Assembly (NCBI GenBank): GCA_001898465.1
Contig: MKTX01000001.1
Coordinates: 310,001 to 374,000 of the forward strand
DNA: 64,000 nt
Direction of reading: 5' to 3'
DNA from: Sphingobacteriales bacterium 39-19
Lineage (GTDB): Bacteria; Bacteroidota; Bacteroidia; Chitinophagales; Chitinophagaceae
Shown here: positions 19,824 to 27,961 of the stretch, in pieces
Layout of the letters: each line of letters starts with the position of its first letter
How positions within the stretch are numbered: the stretch's first letter is position 1
Made by a program: the position numbers and the translations under genes
The notes under the pieces: generated by a model
What the model saw: only the letters and a program-made list of their open reading frames with translations
Told to the model about the DNA's origin: nothing
Database searches by the model: none

Positions 19824-19848
19824 TTATAGTCGCATTTTTAGTCGCATT
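19824..19848 (+). repeat. Probable integrase arm-type site, left copy (25 bp)
   Basis: Exactly the same 25 bp occurs at 51206-51230 in the same orientation. It consists of two tandem ~11-bp units with core TAGTCGCATT. The position, just inside each attachment site and immediately before the integrase gene, is that expected of arm-type binding sites for a tyrosine integrase. Confidence 0.7.
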
Positions 19849-19865
19849 ATTAAACTGAAAGTACT

Positions 19866-21092
19866 ATGAATACAGATGTTTCCGTGAATTTTATCCTTGA
19901 AGGCACTAAGCCAAACAAGGAAAACAAATATCCGATTAAACTGAATATCTACCAGAAAGAAGCAGGTCAGAAGCGGTATGGTATCAAAGAAAATATCTCA
20001 AAAGATGATTGGGAGCGCCTATACAATCCCAAACTAAAGGATAGGGAGTTGCAGAGTTTGAAAGAAAGGCTTTCAGCAATAGAAACCAAAGTCAAAAAAA
20101 TAGTTGAGAAGCTAAAACCATTTTCTTTTGTGGCTTTTGAAGAAGTGTATTTATCCAAATCCGCTTCCGGAGAAAAAAGCGTAAACCTAAAATATTGGTT
20201 TGACAAATACATAGCTGCTTTAAAAAAGAATGGTCAGGTGGGTACGGCAAGTTCTTACCAAACTACCATTAATTCCATATTGGAATTTAAGAAAAACCTT
20301 TCACTGTATGATGTAACACCTGCCTTTCTTCAAGATTATGAAAACCACCTAACAGACGATGGTAAATCAAACAGCACGGTCGGCATTTATATGCGCCAGC
20401 TTCGAGCTATTATCAACCAGGCTATTTCGGATAGGGTTTTGTCCGCAGATATGTACCCTTTTAAAAAATACCAAATACCTGCCGGAAGAAATATTAAAAA
20501 GGCTCTATCGTTTGACGACCTTAATAAATTACTCAAACACAAACCAAAGGATGAAGCCCAGAAAAAAGCCTTAGATTTTTGGACCTTATCTTACTTGTGC
20601 AATGGGATGAATATCGCCGATATTATCCACCTCAAGCCACAAAATATATCAGGCGACTATCTGCACTTCATTAGAGAAAAAACCAAACGGACAAAAAAGA
20701 AAGACTTGCGCCCCATTAAAGTAGGGCTTAATGAAATGGCAAAAACCATTATAAAGCGGCGCAAAAACACAGATGATGCAAACCCTTATCTATTCCCTGT
20801 ATTAGAAGCAAACCTTTCGCCTACTACTGCAAAACAAAGATGCCAACGCTTTGTAAAATGGATTAACAAGCATATGGAATTGGTAAGGCAAGAATTAGAA
20901 ATTGAGCAGCCTTTAGGCACTTATGCTGCCCGCCATTCTTTCAGTACCGTACTAAAGAGAAAGGGTGCGCCTACTTCCTTTATTAAAGAAAGTTTGGGAC
21001 ATAGTTCAGAACTTACAACCGAGAATTATTTAGACAGCTTCACCGATGATGTAAAATTGGATTACGCAAACTTATTAATCGACTTGAAATAA
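19866..21092 (+). CDS. Tyrosine recombinase/integrase of the island
   Basis: A 408-aa protein with an arm-binding N-terminal domain (1-~95), a SAM-like core-binding domain (~105-200) and a catalytic domain (~205-400). Visible active-site residues: Lys in the 'REKTKRTKKK' hairpin, Arg356 in 'YAARHSFST', His379 in 'SLGHSS' and nucleophile Tyr388 in 'TENYLDSF'. The place of the first catalytic Arg reads 'NGMNIADI', with Asn; loss of this Arg is also known for the CTnDOT integrase. The stop codon overlaps the next start by one base. Confidence 0.95.
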   Translation: MNTDVSVNFILEGTKPNKENKYPIKLNIYQKEAGQKRYGIKENISKDDWERLYNPKLKDRELQSLKERLSAIETKVKKIVEKLKPFSFVAFEEVYLSKSASGEKSVNLKYWFDKYIAALKKNGQVGTASSYQTTINSILEFKKNLSLYDVTPAFLQDYENHLTDDGKSNSTVGIYMRQLRAIINQAISDRVLSADMYPFKKYQIPAGRNIKKALSFDDLNKLLKHKPKDEAQKKALDFWTLSYLCNGMNIADIIHLKPQNISGDYLHFIREKTKRTKKKDLRPIKVGLNEMAKTIIKRRKNTDDANPYLFPVLEANLSPTTAKQRCQRFVKWINKHMELVRQELEIEQPLGTYAARHSFSTVLKRKGAPTSFIKESLGHSSELTTENYLDSFTDDVKLDYANLLIDLK

Positions 21093-22690
21093 TGAAAATA
21101 ACAATCCTTGACAGCATAATGCACGGTTCTTTAAAACCGTGGCTAATGAAGGCTAATGCTAATGACCGCTTCGTAAAGCTACTTGCAAAAGTGATGGGTA
21201 CCACACCTATTGTCGCATTCCAATTACAGGAGCAATTGGAAACTTTGCTACAAGACTATCCCACCTTAGTGAAATATTTGAGAGAAGAAAAATTGACAGA
21301 CCAGTCCTTGCCCCTGATGGAGCATTTTTATGAAATGAATATACCCCAGCATAAAAACGCTTTCCAGCAGTTTTATTATTTGGTTTATATGCAAGAGACG
21401 CTTCGTTACTTTAATACATTCGTAATAAAAGTTGATGAAATCCTTTGGGATGAAGATAAAGTCTTTCAGATAGATAAAGCATTAGCTGCTATTAAGGTTC
21501 TTACAATTCAAATCAATGATACAATAAAGGAGTATGACCAAAATTCGCCTGACAATGAAAATATATATTATGCCTTATCAGTAGCAAGGTTTATGCTTAT
21601 CGTATTGTATTTTGAAATACAAGATTATTATTCGTACTTAATGGAAAATACGATAACGCCAAAGTTCTTTTTCCAAAACTATTTGCACACAACTTATGAT
21701 AATACCATTCTTAAATATTCACCTATATATTATGAAAACTTCTTTTGGAAAATGTACCATAGTAACGCTTTCCAAATTGACATTGCATTAAGCTTTCTGA
21801 AAAAAATAAAAGACAGCCACCTCAATAAAAACTTATGGTTACTTGCTCGCTACGAAAATGGCATATTTCTATTCCTGAACGGCTATAGCGAAAAAACCGT
21901 TTTTAACGACTTTTCATTGGATGGTGGAGAGAAAATTTTTAATGAAAAGAAGCAGGAATGGCACATTGTTTTAGATGGACTAAACACAGGCTACAAAAGA
22001 ATTAATTTTATTAATGAACTATTAGACCAATTGGACTTTGTAAATGATAATATAAACAACAAAAAATCTATCCCCTCACGTTTGTATCGGTTCTTATTGC
22101 AACAAAAGGAAGTCTATTCAAACCAGCTTAATGTTACCTTTAAAAGTGATATTTCATTGTACCAAAATCAAACCATTTCTCTTGAAGCAAATTTTGTGGA
22201 AACAAAACCAGAAGATGCACCACATAGTCAAAGCACCACTGCCGAAAACTCAACACAAAAGATAGCTGCCAAAAAATCTAAAACGCCAGAGAGTGAATTA
22301 AATTCTAAATTTCAATTTGGGTTTAGAGAAAAGCGAGACCCTAAAAAAGTAGAAGCTTTAAAAGATTGTGTGTTATCGCTTGACCGTACAATCAATTTGC
22401 TCAATGAAGATGATGAAAATTTAAACCGTCTAATTGAGTTGTTATTATCGCCGCAGATTTTTCCAGGCACACAGCGCATTAATATAGGATGCGAAACGGC
22501 TCAATTCAAATACGTAATCAATAAACTCGAACCATATTTTTATAACCTAAATCAAAAATCAATTGGATGGTCGCAATGCTTTTTTTCCAAAAAAGGCAAT
22601 GTCATTAATGCTCAAAATCTCTATTCAAGCAATGCTGAAAATCCCAAACTAAAGAAAGAAATGGACGATATTTTTAGAGAGTTTCTATAA
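21092..22690 (+). CDS. Unknown 532-aa protein coupled to the integrase
   Basis: Starts at the ATG that overlaps the integrase stop (TAATG), so translation is probably coupled. Residues 1-360 are helix-rich with many aromatic residues; 365-405 form a polar linker with 'KKSKTPESELNSKFQF'; the last ~120 residues form a separate domain ending 'KLKKEMDDIFREFL' with 'FKYVINKLEPYFYNL' and 'GWSQCFFSKKGNVINA'. I know similar C-terminal domains next to integrases of Bacteroidota elements but cannot name a function. A role in excision or its control is inferred from coupling only. Confidence 0.7.
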   Translation: MKITILDSIMHGSLKPWLMKANANDRFVKLLAKVMGTTPIVAFQLQEQLETLLQDYPTLVKYLREEKLTDQSLPLMEHFYEMNIPQHKNAFQQFYYLVYMQETLRYFNTFVIKVDEILWDEDKVFQIDKALAAIKVLTIQINDTIKEYDQNSPDNENIYYALSVARFMLIVLYFEIQDYYSYLMENTITPKFFFQNYLHTTYDNTILKYSPIYYENFFWKMYHSNAFQIDIALSFLKKIKDSHLNKNLWLLARYENGIFLFLNGYSEKTVFNDFSLDGGEKIFNEKKQEWHIVLDGLNTGYKRINFINELLDQLDFVNDNINNKKSIPSRLYRFLLQQKEVYSNQLNVTFKSDISLYQNQTISLEANFVETKPEDAPHSQSTTAENSTQKIAAKKSKTPESELNSKFQFGFREKRDPKKVEALKDCVLSLDRTINLLNEDDENLNRLIELLLSPQIFPGTQRINIGCETAQFKYVINKLEPYFYNLNQKSIGWSQCFFSKKGNVINAQNLYSSNAENPKLKKEMDDIFREFL

Positions 22691-22694
22691 AAAA

Positions 22695-22739
22695 CATTGA
22701 GTTCATTGAGTTAACTCAATACCCTCTCAATACCTCAAT
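22695..22739 (+). repeat. Cluster of CATTGAG/CTCAATA half-sites (operator or iterons)
   Basis: Two direct CATTGAG units (from 22695 and 22704) and three inverse CTCAAT units (from 22715, 22726 and 22734) in 45 bp. The central part, 22705-22720, is a perfect 16-bp palindrome. Located between the coupled integrase operon and the HTH gene; it looks like a repressor/excisionase operator array. Confidence 0.6.
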
Positions 22740-22756
22740 CTTTCCCCCTTTCTCTT

Positions 22757-22810
22757 GTTGTCATTTTGTTTTCCGAAGCCCACAACAAAGGGCTATTACA
22801 AAATGACAAC
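22757..22810 (+). promoter_or_regulatory. Long hairpin that buries the start codon of the HTH gene
   Basis: A perfect 13-bp inverted repeat (22757-22769 with 22798-22810) encloses a second 5-bp stem (22777-22781 with 22790-22794). The ATG of the HTH gene (22803-22805) lies inside the right arm. In mRNA the start would be sequestered, which suggests translational control; as DNA it could extrude a cruciform. Confidence 0.6.
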
Positions 22811-23102
22811 AGATAATTTAATTCTTGAAAAGCTATCCGAGATAGCTACCAAATTGGACGAACAAAATCTTCTACAGAAGACCGTTCTCAACTTCAACGA
22901 AGCAGCTAAATACCTCGATGTTAGCCCTTCCCACCTTTACAAGTTGACCTCTTCCCGGCAGGTGCCACACTTCTGCCCACAGGGAAAGAAATTGTACTTC
23001 AAGCGTTCCGAGTTGGACGATTGGCTGCAACGCAATCGGCAAATCACCACCGCCGAAGCCGACCAGCTTGCCGATAAACTACCAATCGGTAAAAAGAAAT
23101 AA
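22803..23102 (+). CDS. Excisionase-like helix-turn-helix protein
   Basis: A 99-aa protein starting MTTDNLILEKLSE. A MerR/excisionase-type winged HTH follows a short coiled region: 'NFNEAAKYLDVSPSHLYKLT', wing 'KKLYFKRSELDDWL'. Proteins of this kind direct excision or act as regulators in Bacteroidota integrative elements. A start 16 codons upstream (TTG 22755) would add 'MLSFCFPKP...' and is less likely. It is followed by the DUF3987 gene, a typical pairing in these elements. Confidence 0.85.
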   Translation: MTTDNLILEKLSEIATKLDEQNLLQKTVLNFNEAAKYLDVSPSHLYKLTSSRQVPHFCPQGKKLYFKRSELDDWLQRNRQITTAEADQLADKLPIGKKK

Positions 23103-23135
23103 TCCAATTCATTAACGAAAGTAAATTTTTATAAA

Positions 23136-25385
23136 ATGGCAACTTGTACCATATTCAAAAACTTCACTACACCGGTGGAGAATAAATCGCTAATTATTAT
23201 CCTTAATGATATAGCGTCCGACAAATACAAATCCAATGTTGAAGCAATCCGCAGCTTAAAAGTAGAAGGCAAAACCGAAGAAGCCCAGGAGAAGAAAAAG
23301 CAACTTCCTGCCTTCACGCCGTCAGCTACTTTTAAAGACAGGCGGGTGATGGACAGCTTTGATAATTACAGCAACTTCATTCATTTGGATTTTGACAAGC
23401 TCACGCCTGAGCAAATGCAACAGGCTTTTGAAATCATTACCCAAATTCCTTACACCTTCGGCTGTTTCATAAGTCCCAGCGGTAATGGCCTAAAAGTCTT
23501 CGTAGAAGTGGACACAGACCTTGAACACCACGATAATGCCTATGCCCAAGTGAAGCATTTCTATGAAGAAAATTTAGGCTTACCAGCGGATGAAAAATGC
23601 AAAGACATTACACGACTTTGCTTCGTTAGCTACGACCCAAATTTGTACAAGAATATTGCAAACGAAAAATTCAGGGTACAGCTTCCACCCGAAGTAGCTG
23701 TGCCTGCACCAGTTGTTTCACCCACGCCTGTGTTGCCACCTGCGGCACAGGCACTTCCACAACCTGACGATTTGCAAATGGAATTTCTTTTCAAGCAACA
23801 AGTAGAGTTCACCAATCGTAAAATCCAATACACCCAAGGCAACAGGAACAACTTTATCTATGCGCTTGCTTCCAACTGCAACCGTGTAGGCATTCCCCCT
23901 GCCATAGCGCTTACGCTTATGAAGCAGGGTTATGACCTTGCCGCCAATGAGATAGAAACCACCGTCCGCAGCGCCTACACCCACCACACCGCCGAACACG
24001 CCACTATGCAACTAAAAATGGCAGGCGATGAAGATGAAGCACCGGCGGATGCGCCAATGCCCAACCTGCCCGATGAAATATTTGATACTCTTCCCAATTT
24101 CCTCAAAGAGATTGTAAAAGTGGCTACCACAAAGGAAGAGCGGGATATACTTTTATTAGGCAGCATTGTTACGCTTAGTGTCGCCGTACATAAAATCTAC
24201 GGCAAGTATCGGGATACAATCGTCAATGCCAATCTGTTTATATTCCTTACCGGCAAGGCTTCGGCAGGCAAGGGAATTTTAATACATTGCCGCAAACTCA
24301 TAGACCAAATCCACGAAGCCCTGCGGGATTTGGCTAAGAATATGAAGCGGCAGTACGAAATAGATTTGGCAGACTACAACAAGAACAAGGCTAACGACCC
24401 CACCATTGAAAAACCACAAAAGCCACCGCAAAAAATGTTGTTCATTCCGGCAAATAATAGTGCCACGGGCTTTCAGGAAATTTTGGGCGACAGCGATAGC
24501 CGTGGAATTATTTTTGAAACCGAAGGCGATACTTTGGCAAACGCTTTTAAAACAGATTACGGCGATTTTAGCAGTGCCTTCCGCAATGCATTCCAACACG
24601 AGCCTATCTCTTATTACCGTCGTACCGACAAGGAATATGTGGAAATAAAACGCCCTTGCCTTTCGGCAATGCTTTCAGGCACGCCGCAGCAAATTCAAAC
24701 CCTCATTCCCAATCCAGAAAATGGTTTGTTCAGCCGCTTTATGTTCTATCGTATGAATATGAACCACAATTGGGATGATGTATTTGCCACAAAAACAGAA
24801 AATGGTTTGGACAGGCATTTTGAAACATTGGGCAATCAGTTTTATGAATTATACAAAACCCTGCAAGGGCAGAATGCAATTTGCTTTACCCTCACAGAGA
24901 GCCAGCAGCAGAGGTTTAACGACTTCTTCCGCAAGCACCAGTCCGTCTATATCACCATTCACGAAGATGATTATATAGGCACGGTACGTCGCTTAGGGCT
25001 TACTGCCTTTCGGATGATGATGATATTCACCACCCTGCGAATATTGGAAACAGGCGACCTTTCAAGCCCACTTGTTTGCAGCGATGAAGATTTTGAAAAC
25101 ACCCTGCAAATTGTGTACATTCTGCTCAAGCACAGCAGCTATGTTTACACACAAATTGCCCAGGAAGGCGTAAAGCAAAAGCCCAAGAAACCCAAAGAAT
25201 TATTCTTAGAAGCTTTGCCCTACAAATTTAATAGGCAGGATTATGTGGCGATTGCTGCCCGCTTTGAAATCAAAGACAAAACGGCTCAAGGCTATATGAA
25301 AAAGTTTGTAGATGCAGGAGCAATCCTAAGCCCGGCTCACGACCAATATATTAACCCTGCCGCCAAGCCAAATCCTGAAAGCTAA
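23136..25385 (+). CDS. BT4734-like/DUF3987 primase-helicase-like protein
   Basis: A 749-aa protein. The N-terminal ~200 residues match the BT4734/VirE-N-like domain ('FIHLDFDKLTPEQ', 'FISPSGNGLKVFVEV'), related to the primase-type fold. The rest is a DUF3987 domain with a Walker-A-like loop at 373-380 ('GKASAGKG') and 'IIFETEGDTL'. A Pro/Ala-rich linker (about 188-207) separates the two. In mobilisable Bacteroidota elements such proteins sit after the HTH gene and probably serve element replication. Function is inferred from family context; catalysis is not demonstrated. Confidence 0.85.
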   Translation: MATCTIFKNFTTPVENKSLIIILNDIASDKYKSNVEAIRSLKVEGKTEEAQEKKKQLPAFTPSATFKDRRVMDSFDNYSNFIHLDFDKLTPEQMQQAFEIITQIPYTFGCFISPSGNGLKVFVEVDTDLEHHDNAYAQVKHFYEENLGLPADEKCKDITRLCFVSYDPNLYKNIANEKFRVQLPPEVAVPAPVVSPTPVLPPAAQALPQPDDLQMEFLFKQQVEFTNRKIQYTQGNRNNFIYALASNCNRVGIPPAIALTLMKQGYDLAANEIETTVRSAYTHHTAEHATMQLKMAGDEDEAPADAPMPNLPDEIFDTLPNFLKEIVKVATTKEERDILLLGSIVTLSVAVHKIYGKYRDTIVNANLFIFLTGKASAGKGILIHCRKLIDQIHEALRDLAKNMKRQYEIDLADYNKNKANDPTIEKPQKPPQKMLFIPANNSATGFQEILGDSDSRGIIFETEGDTLANAFKTDYGDFSSAFRNAFQHEPISYYRRTDKEYVEIKRPCLSAMLSGTPQQIQTLIPNPENGLFSRFMFYRMNMNHNWDDVFATKTENGLDRHFETLGNQFYELYKTLQGQNAICFTLTESQQQRFNDFFRKHQSVYITIHEDDYIGTVRRLGLTAFRMMMIFTTLRILETGDLSSPLVCSDEDFENTLQIVYILLKHSSYVYTQIAQEGVKQKPKKPKELFLEALPYKFNRQDYVAIAARFEIKDKTAQGYMKKFVDAGAILSPAHDQYINPAAKPNPES

Positions 25386-25827
25386 CCCTTTCAGGATTTT
25401 CAGGATTTAAGGAAATGTTTCCCCTGTTTCCTCAATATCCTCAAATCCGCACCCATATCAAAACACAGGAAGTAGAGCATTATGGGCTGTCAGCAGTGGT
25501 GCATAGCCGGGCATTTGTCTCCGCTATTCACTACAAGTCCTCGCTCGTTCCTCGCTGTGGGCTTTCCGTTTCTATCGGGCAGCCCGTCAGCTTTAGTAAT
25601 TCTGTCAACTTATACCTTGCATTTCACCCCCATTTTGTCAAGTTATAGGTTTACATTTTTATCCAAAACAAAACCCCTAAAGTTCCGCAAACTGCCCCAC
25701 TCCCACAATGGCATATTTACGCTATTTCCCACAACAGCATTTATCACATTTTTGCTAAAACATTTCGCAATGATTGTTCTTGATTAGTTATATTTGTCAT
25801 TATTTGGCAAGTCATTAAAATATTACC
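25386..25827 (+). other. 442-bp non-coding stretch with a conserved-loop hairpin
   Basis: Lies between the DUF3987 gene and the defence cassette. At about 25536-25566 a weak stem-loop carries the loop TCGTTCCTC (25545-25553) that recurs at 44247 and 47944. A -7-like TATATTTG sits at 25789-25796 ahead of the XRE gene. The open frames across it have no family resemblance and I treat them as accidental. Confidence 0.5.
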
Positions 25828-26139
25828 GTGAGCAACCAATTTGGAAATAAATTAAGAGAACTGCGGGAGCAGCAAAATCTATTGCTTAGGCAGGTAGCGC
25901 CACTGTTAGATGTGGACACACCAATGCTTAGTAAAATTGAGCGTGGCGAGCGGCAGGCAAAAAAAGAATTGGTGATGCGCCTTGCCCCCATTCTAAAGGC
26001 AAAAGCCGATGAACTACTTACCCTTTGGCTTGCCGACCAAATAGCCGCCCTTGCCGCTGATGAAGAAGTTGGTTTGCAAGCTATGCAGGTAGCGGAAGCA
26101 GAAGTAAAATATCAAAAGACGAAAAAGAAAAAGAAATAG
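25828..26139 (+). CDS. XRE-family helix-turn-helix regulator
   Basis: A 103-aa protein with a GTG start. The HTH_3 domain occupies residues 5-66 ('LRELREQQNLLLRQVAPLLD', 'MLSKIERGERQ'), followed by a helix and a basic tail of Lys residues. It is the first gene of the co-directional defence cassette and may control its expression, as the small controller proteins of restriction systems do. The TATATTTG at 25789-25796 is a candidate promoter element. Confidence 0.88.
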   Translation: MSNQFGNKLRELREQQNLLLRQVAPLLDVDTPMLSKIERGERQAKKELVMRLAPILKAKADELLTLWLADQIAALAADEEVGLQAMQVAEAEVKYQKTKKKKK

Positions 26140-26432
26140 AATGAATACAGAGAATTTGGCAATAACAAAAAAGTGGTTGTACCTTGCAGGCAATAATACC
26201 TGCCACGCCTCTACACAAAGCGCACCCGGGCAGGTTTTCGCTTTTTATACATTTTCCAACCCTACAATTACCCATTTCCCACAGAAGGAAAGCCATTTCC
26301 CTCTGTTTCTCAAAAACATTGGTTATCAATATGTTACAAGACTGAAAAGTGGATTTCAACCCTTACCAAGCTTATCACAATTTGTGACAACTATGTCTTA
26401 TTCACTCATTTTTCTCATTGCAAAAAATTAAT

Positions 26433-27509
26433 ATGAAAGACCTTACAAATTCCGCTATAGACCGGCAAAATATATTAAACCACCCTGATGCTATTGAAAA
26501 TATACAAAATTATTTAGGTGTGTCCGGTATGCTGTTCGAAGACGAGTATAAGTTTACCACCAAAATGATTGCAGATTTTTTTGGCGTTACTACTCGTACT
26601 ATTAGAAACTATCTCACCAGGTACGATAGCGAAATACGCCACAACGGGTATGAAGTCATTAAGGGTAAAAAATTAGCAGAATTTAAGCAGCAATTTGGTC
26701 ACTTGATTACTTCGGCAGATGATGAAGAACAGAAGGAAAGCAGTTTCCCTCTGTCGGCACAAACTACTGATAATCAATCAATTTCAAGACTGAAAGCTCT
26801 TTCCTTGTTTAATTTTCGTGCCTTTTTGAACATAGGGATGCTTTTAGCCGAAAGTGAAAAAGCAAAGGCAATGCGGAGTGCCATTTTAGATATTGTGATA
26901 GACACTCTAAACACTAAAATAGGTGGGTCCGCAAAATATATAAACCAAAGGGATGAAGATTTTTTGGTATCAATTTCCCGTGAACCGCTTTACAGAAAGG
27001 AATTTACGAGCGCCCTAAACCTTTACCTGCAAATGGGAAATTATAAATATGCAGTCTATACTGATGCAATCTATAAAGCAATTTTTGAAGGAAATGCTAA
27101 GGAGTACAAGCAGGTTTTGGAAATTAAGGATAACGAAAACCCACGAGATACAATGTATGCAGAAGTGCTGCGCCTCATATCTTCTTTTGAAATTGGCATT
27201 GCCGATGAAATGAAAAAGCAATCGGAACTTTTGGGCAGAAAACTGATGCCCGAAGAATTAAATAAACTGATTGATGACTTCAAAAATCAACGCTTTTGGG
27301 AACCGCAACTAAATGATGCCCGTACCAAAATGGCAAGCAGGGATTATGCTTTTCGGGATGTGATCCACAAAAGATTGGAGCCTTATATCCAATGCGTAAG
27401 CATTGATGACTATCAACGCTATTTGGGCAATAAAAGTAAATCGCTTATTGAACGGATTGTGGAAACACCTGAATTATTGGATGCATTTAAAAGATTGAAA
27501 GACCGATGA
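26433..27509 (+). CDS. HTH protein paired with a Doc-like toxin (probable antitoxin/regulator)
   Basis: About 358 aa from the ATG at 26433 (a TTG five codons earlier is possible). An HTH lies near the N-terminus ('FTTKMIADFFGVTTRTIRNYL'), followed by a 'FNFRAFLNIGMLLAESEKAK' segment as in RhuM-like proteins. The helical C-terminus contains 'DARTKMASRDYAFRDVIHKR' and 'IVETPELLDAF'. It overlaps the Doc-like gene (ATGA). Such DNA-binding partners are annotated next to death-on-curing toxins in Bacteroidota. The neutralising role is inference. Confidence 0.75.
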   Translation: MKDLTNSAIDRQNILNHPDAIENIQNYLGVSGMLFEDEYKFTTKMIADFFGVTTRTIRNYLTRYDSEIRHNGYEVIKGKKLAEFKQQFGHLITSADDEEQKESSFPLSAQTTDNQSISRLKALSLFNFRAFLNIGMLLAESEKAKAMRSAILDIVIDTLNTKIGGSAKYINQRDEDFLVSISREPLYRKEFTSALNLYLQMGNYKYAVYTDAIYKAIFEGNAKEYKQVLEIKDNENPRDTMYAEVLRLISSFEIGIADEMKKQSELLGRKLMPEELNKLIDDFKNQRFWEPQLNDARTKMASRDYAFRDVIHKRLEPYIQCVSIDDYQRYLGNKSKSLIERIVETPELLDAFKRLKDR

Positions 27510-27943
27510 ACTTTATATATTTCAATACACAATTTGCCATTCAGGTACACGACCAAATTATCCAAAATTCGGGCGGGCTTTTGGGTATTATAAACATTGG
27601 AACATTGGACAGTGTTTTAGAACTTGTACAAAACGATGTGTATTACCCCACACTTATTGACAAGCTTACACACTTATGCTTCGCAATCAATAAAAACCAC
27701 AGTTTTAAAGATGGCAACAAAAGATCTTCAATTGCTTTATGCGCCTACTTCTTAGAACTAAATAATCTTTCAGATTTTACTGCAAGATTTATTCTTGAAA
27801 TGGAAAATTTTGTGGTGGACATTGCCGATAATCGCATTGATAAAGATTTGCTACATAAAATTATTTACTCAATCATTTACGAAGACGATTTTTCAGAACA
27901 GCTAAAATTGGAAATTGTAAATGCCAAATCTCTTAATTCATAA
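27506..27943 (+). CDS. Doc-like (Fic superfamily) death-on-curing toxin
   Basis: A 145-aa protein with the Fic-fold motif HSFKDGNKRSS at residues 65-75. Lys72 stands where AMPylating Fic proteins have the second Gly of HPFxxGNGR. That is the Doc form, which in phage P1 Doc phosphorylates EF-Tu. His65, Asp69, Asn71 and Arg73 are present. Overlaps the upstream HTH gene by 4 bp, as toxin-antitoxin pairs do. The toxin role is inferred from family and coupling. Confidence 0.85.
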   Translation: MNFIYFNTQFAIQVHDQIIQNSGGLLGIINIGTLDSVLELVQNDVYYPTLIDKLTHLCFAINKNHSFKDGNKRSSIALCAYFLELNNLSDFTARFILEMENFVVDIADNRIDKDLLHKIIYSIIYEDDFSEQLKLEIVNAKSLNS

Positions 27944-27961
27944 CTCATAATTACTTTCATA

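Noticed and set aside
26141..26431. 96-aa frame after the XRE gene
   Set aside because: The composition is aromatic- and Pro-rich without pattern, and the frame runs almost to the ATG of the HTH gene. More likely leader sequence.
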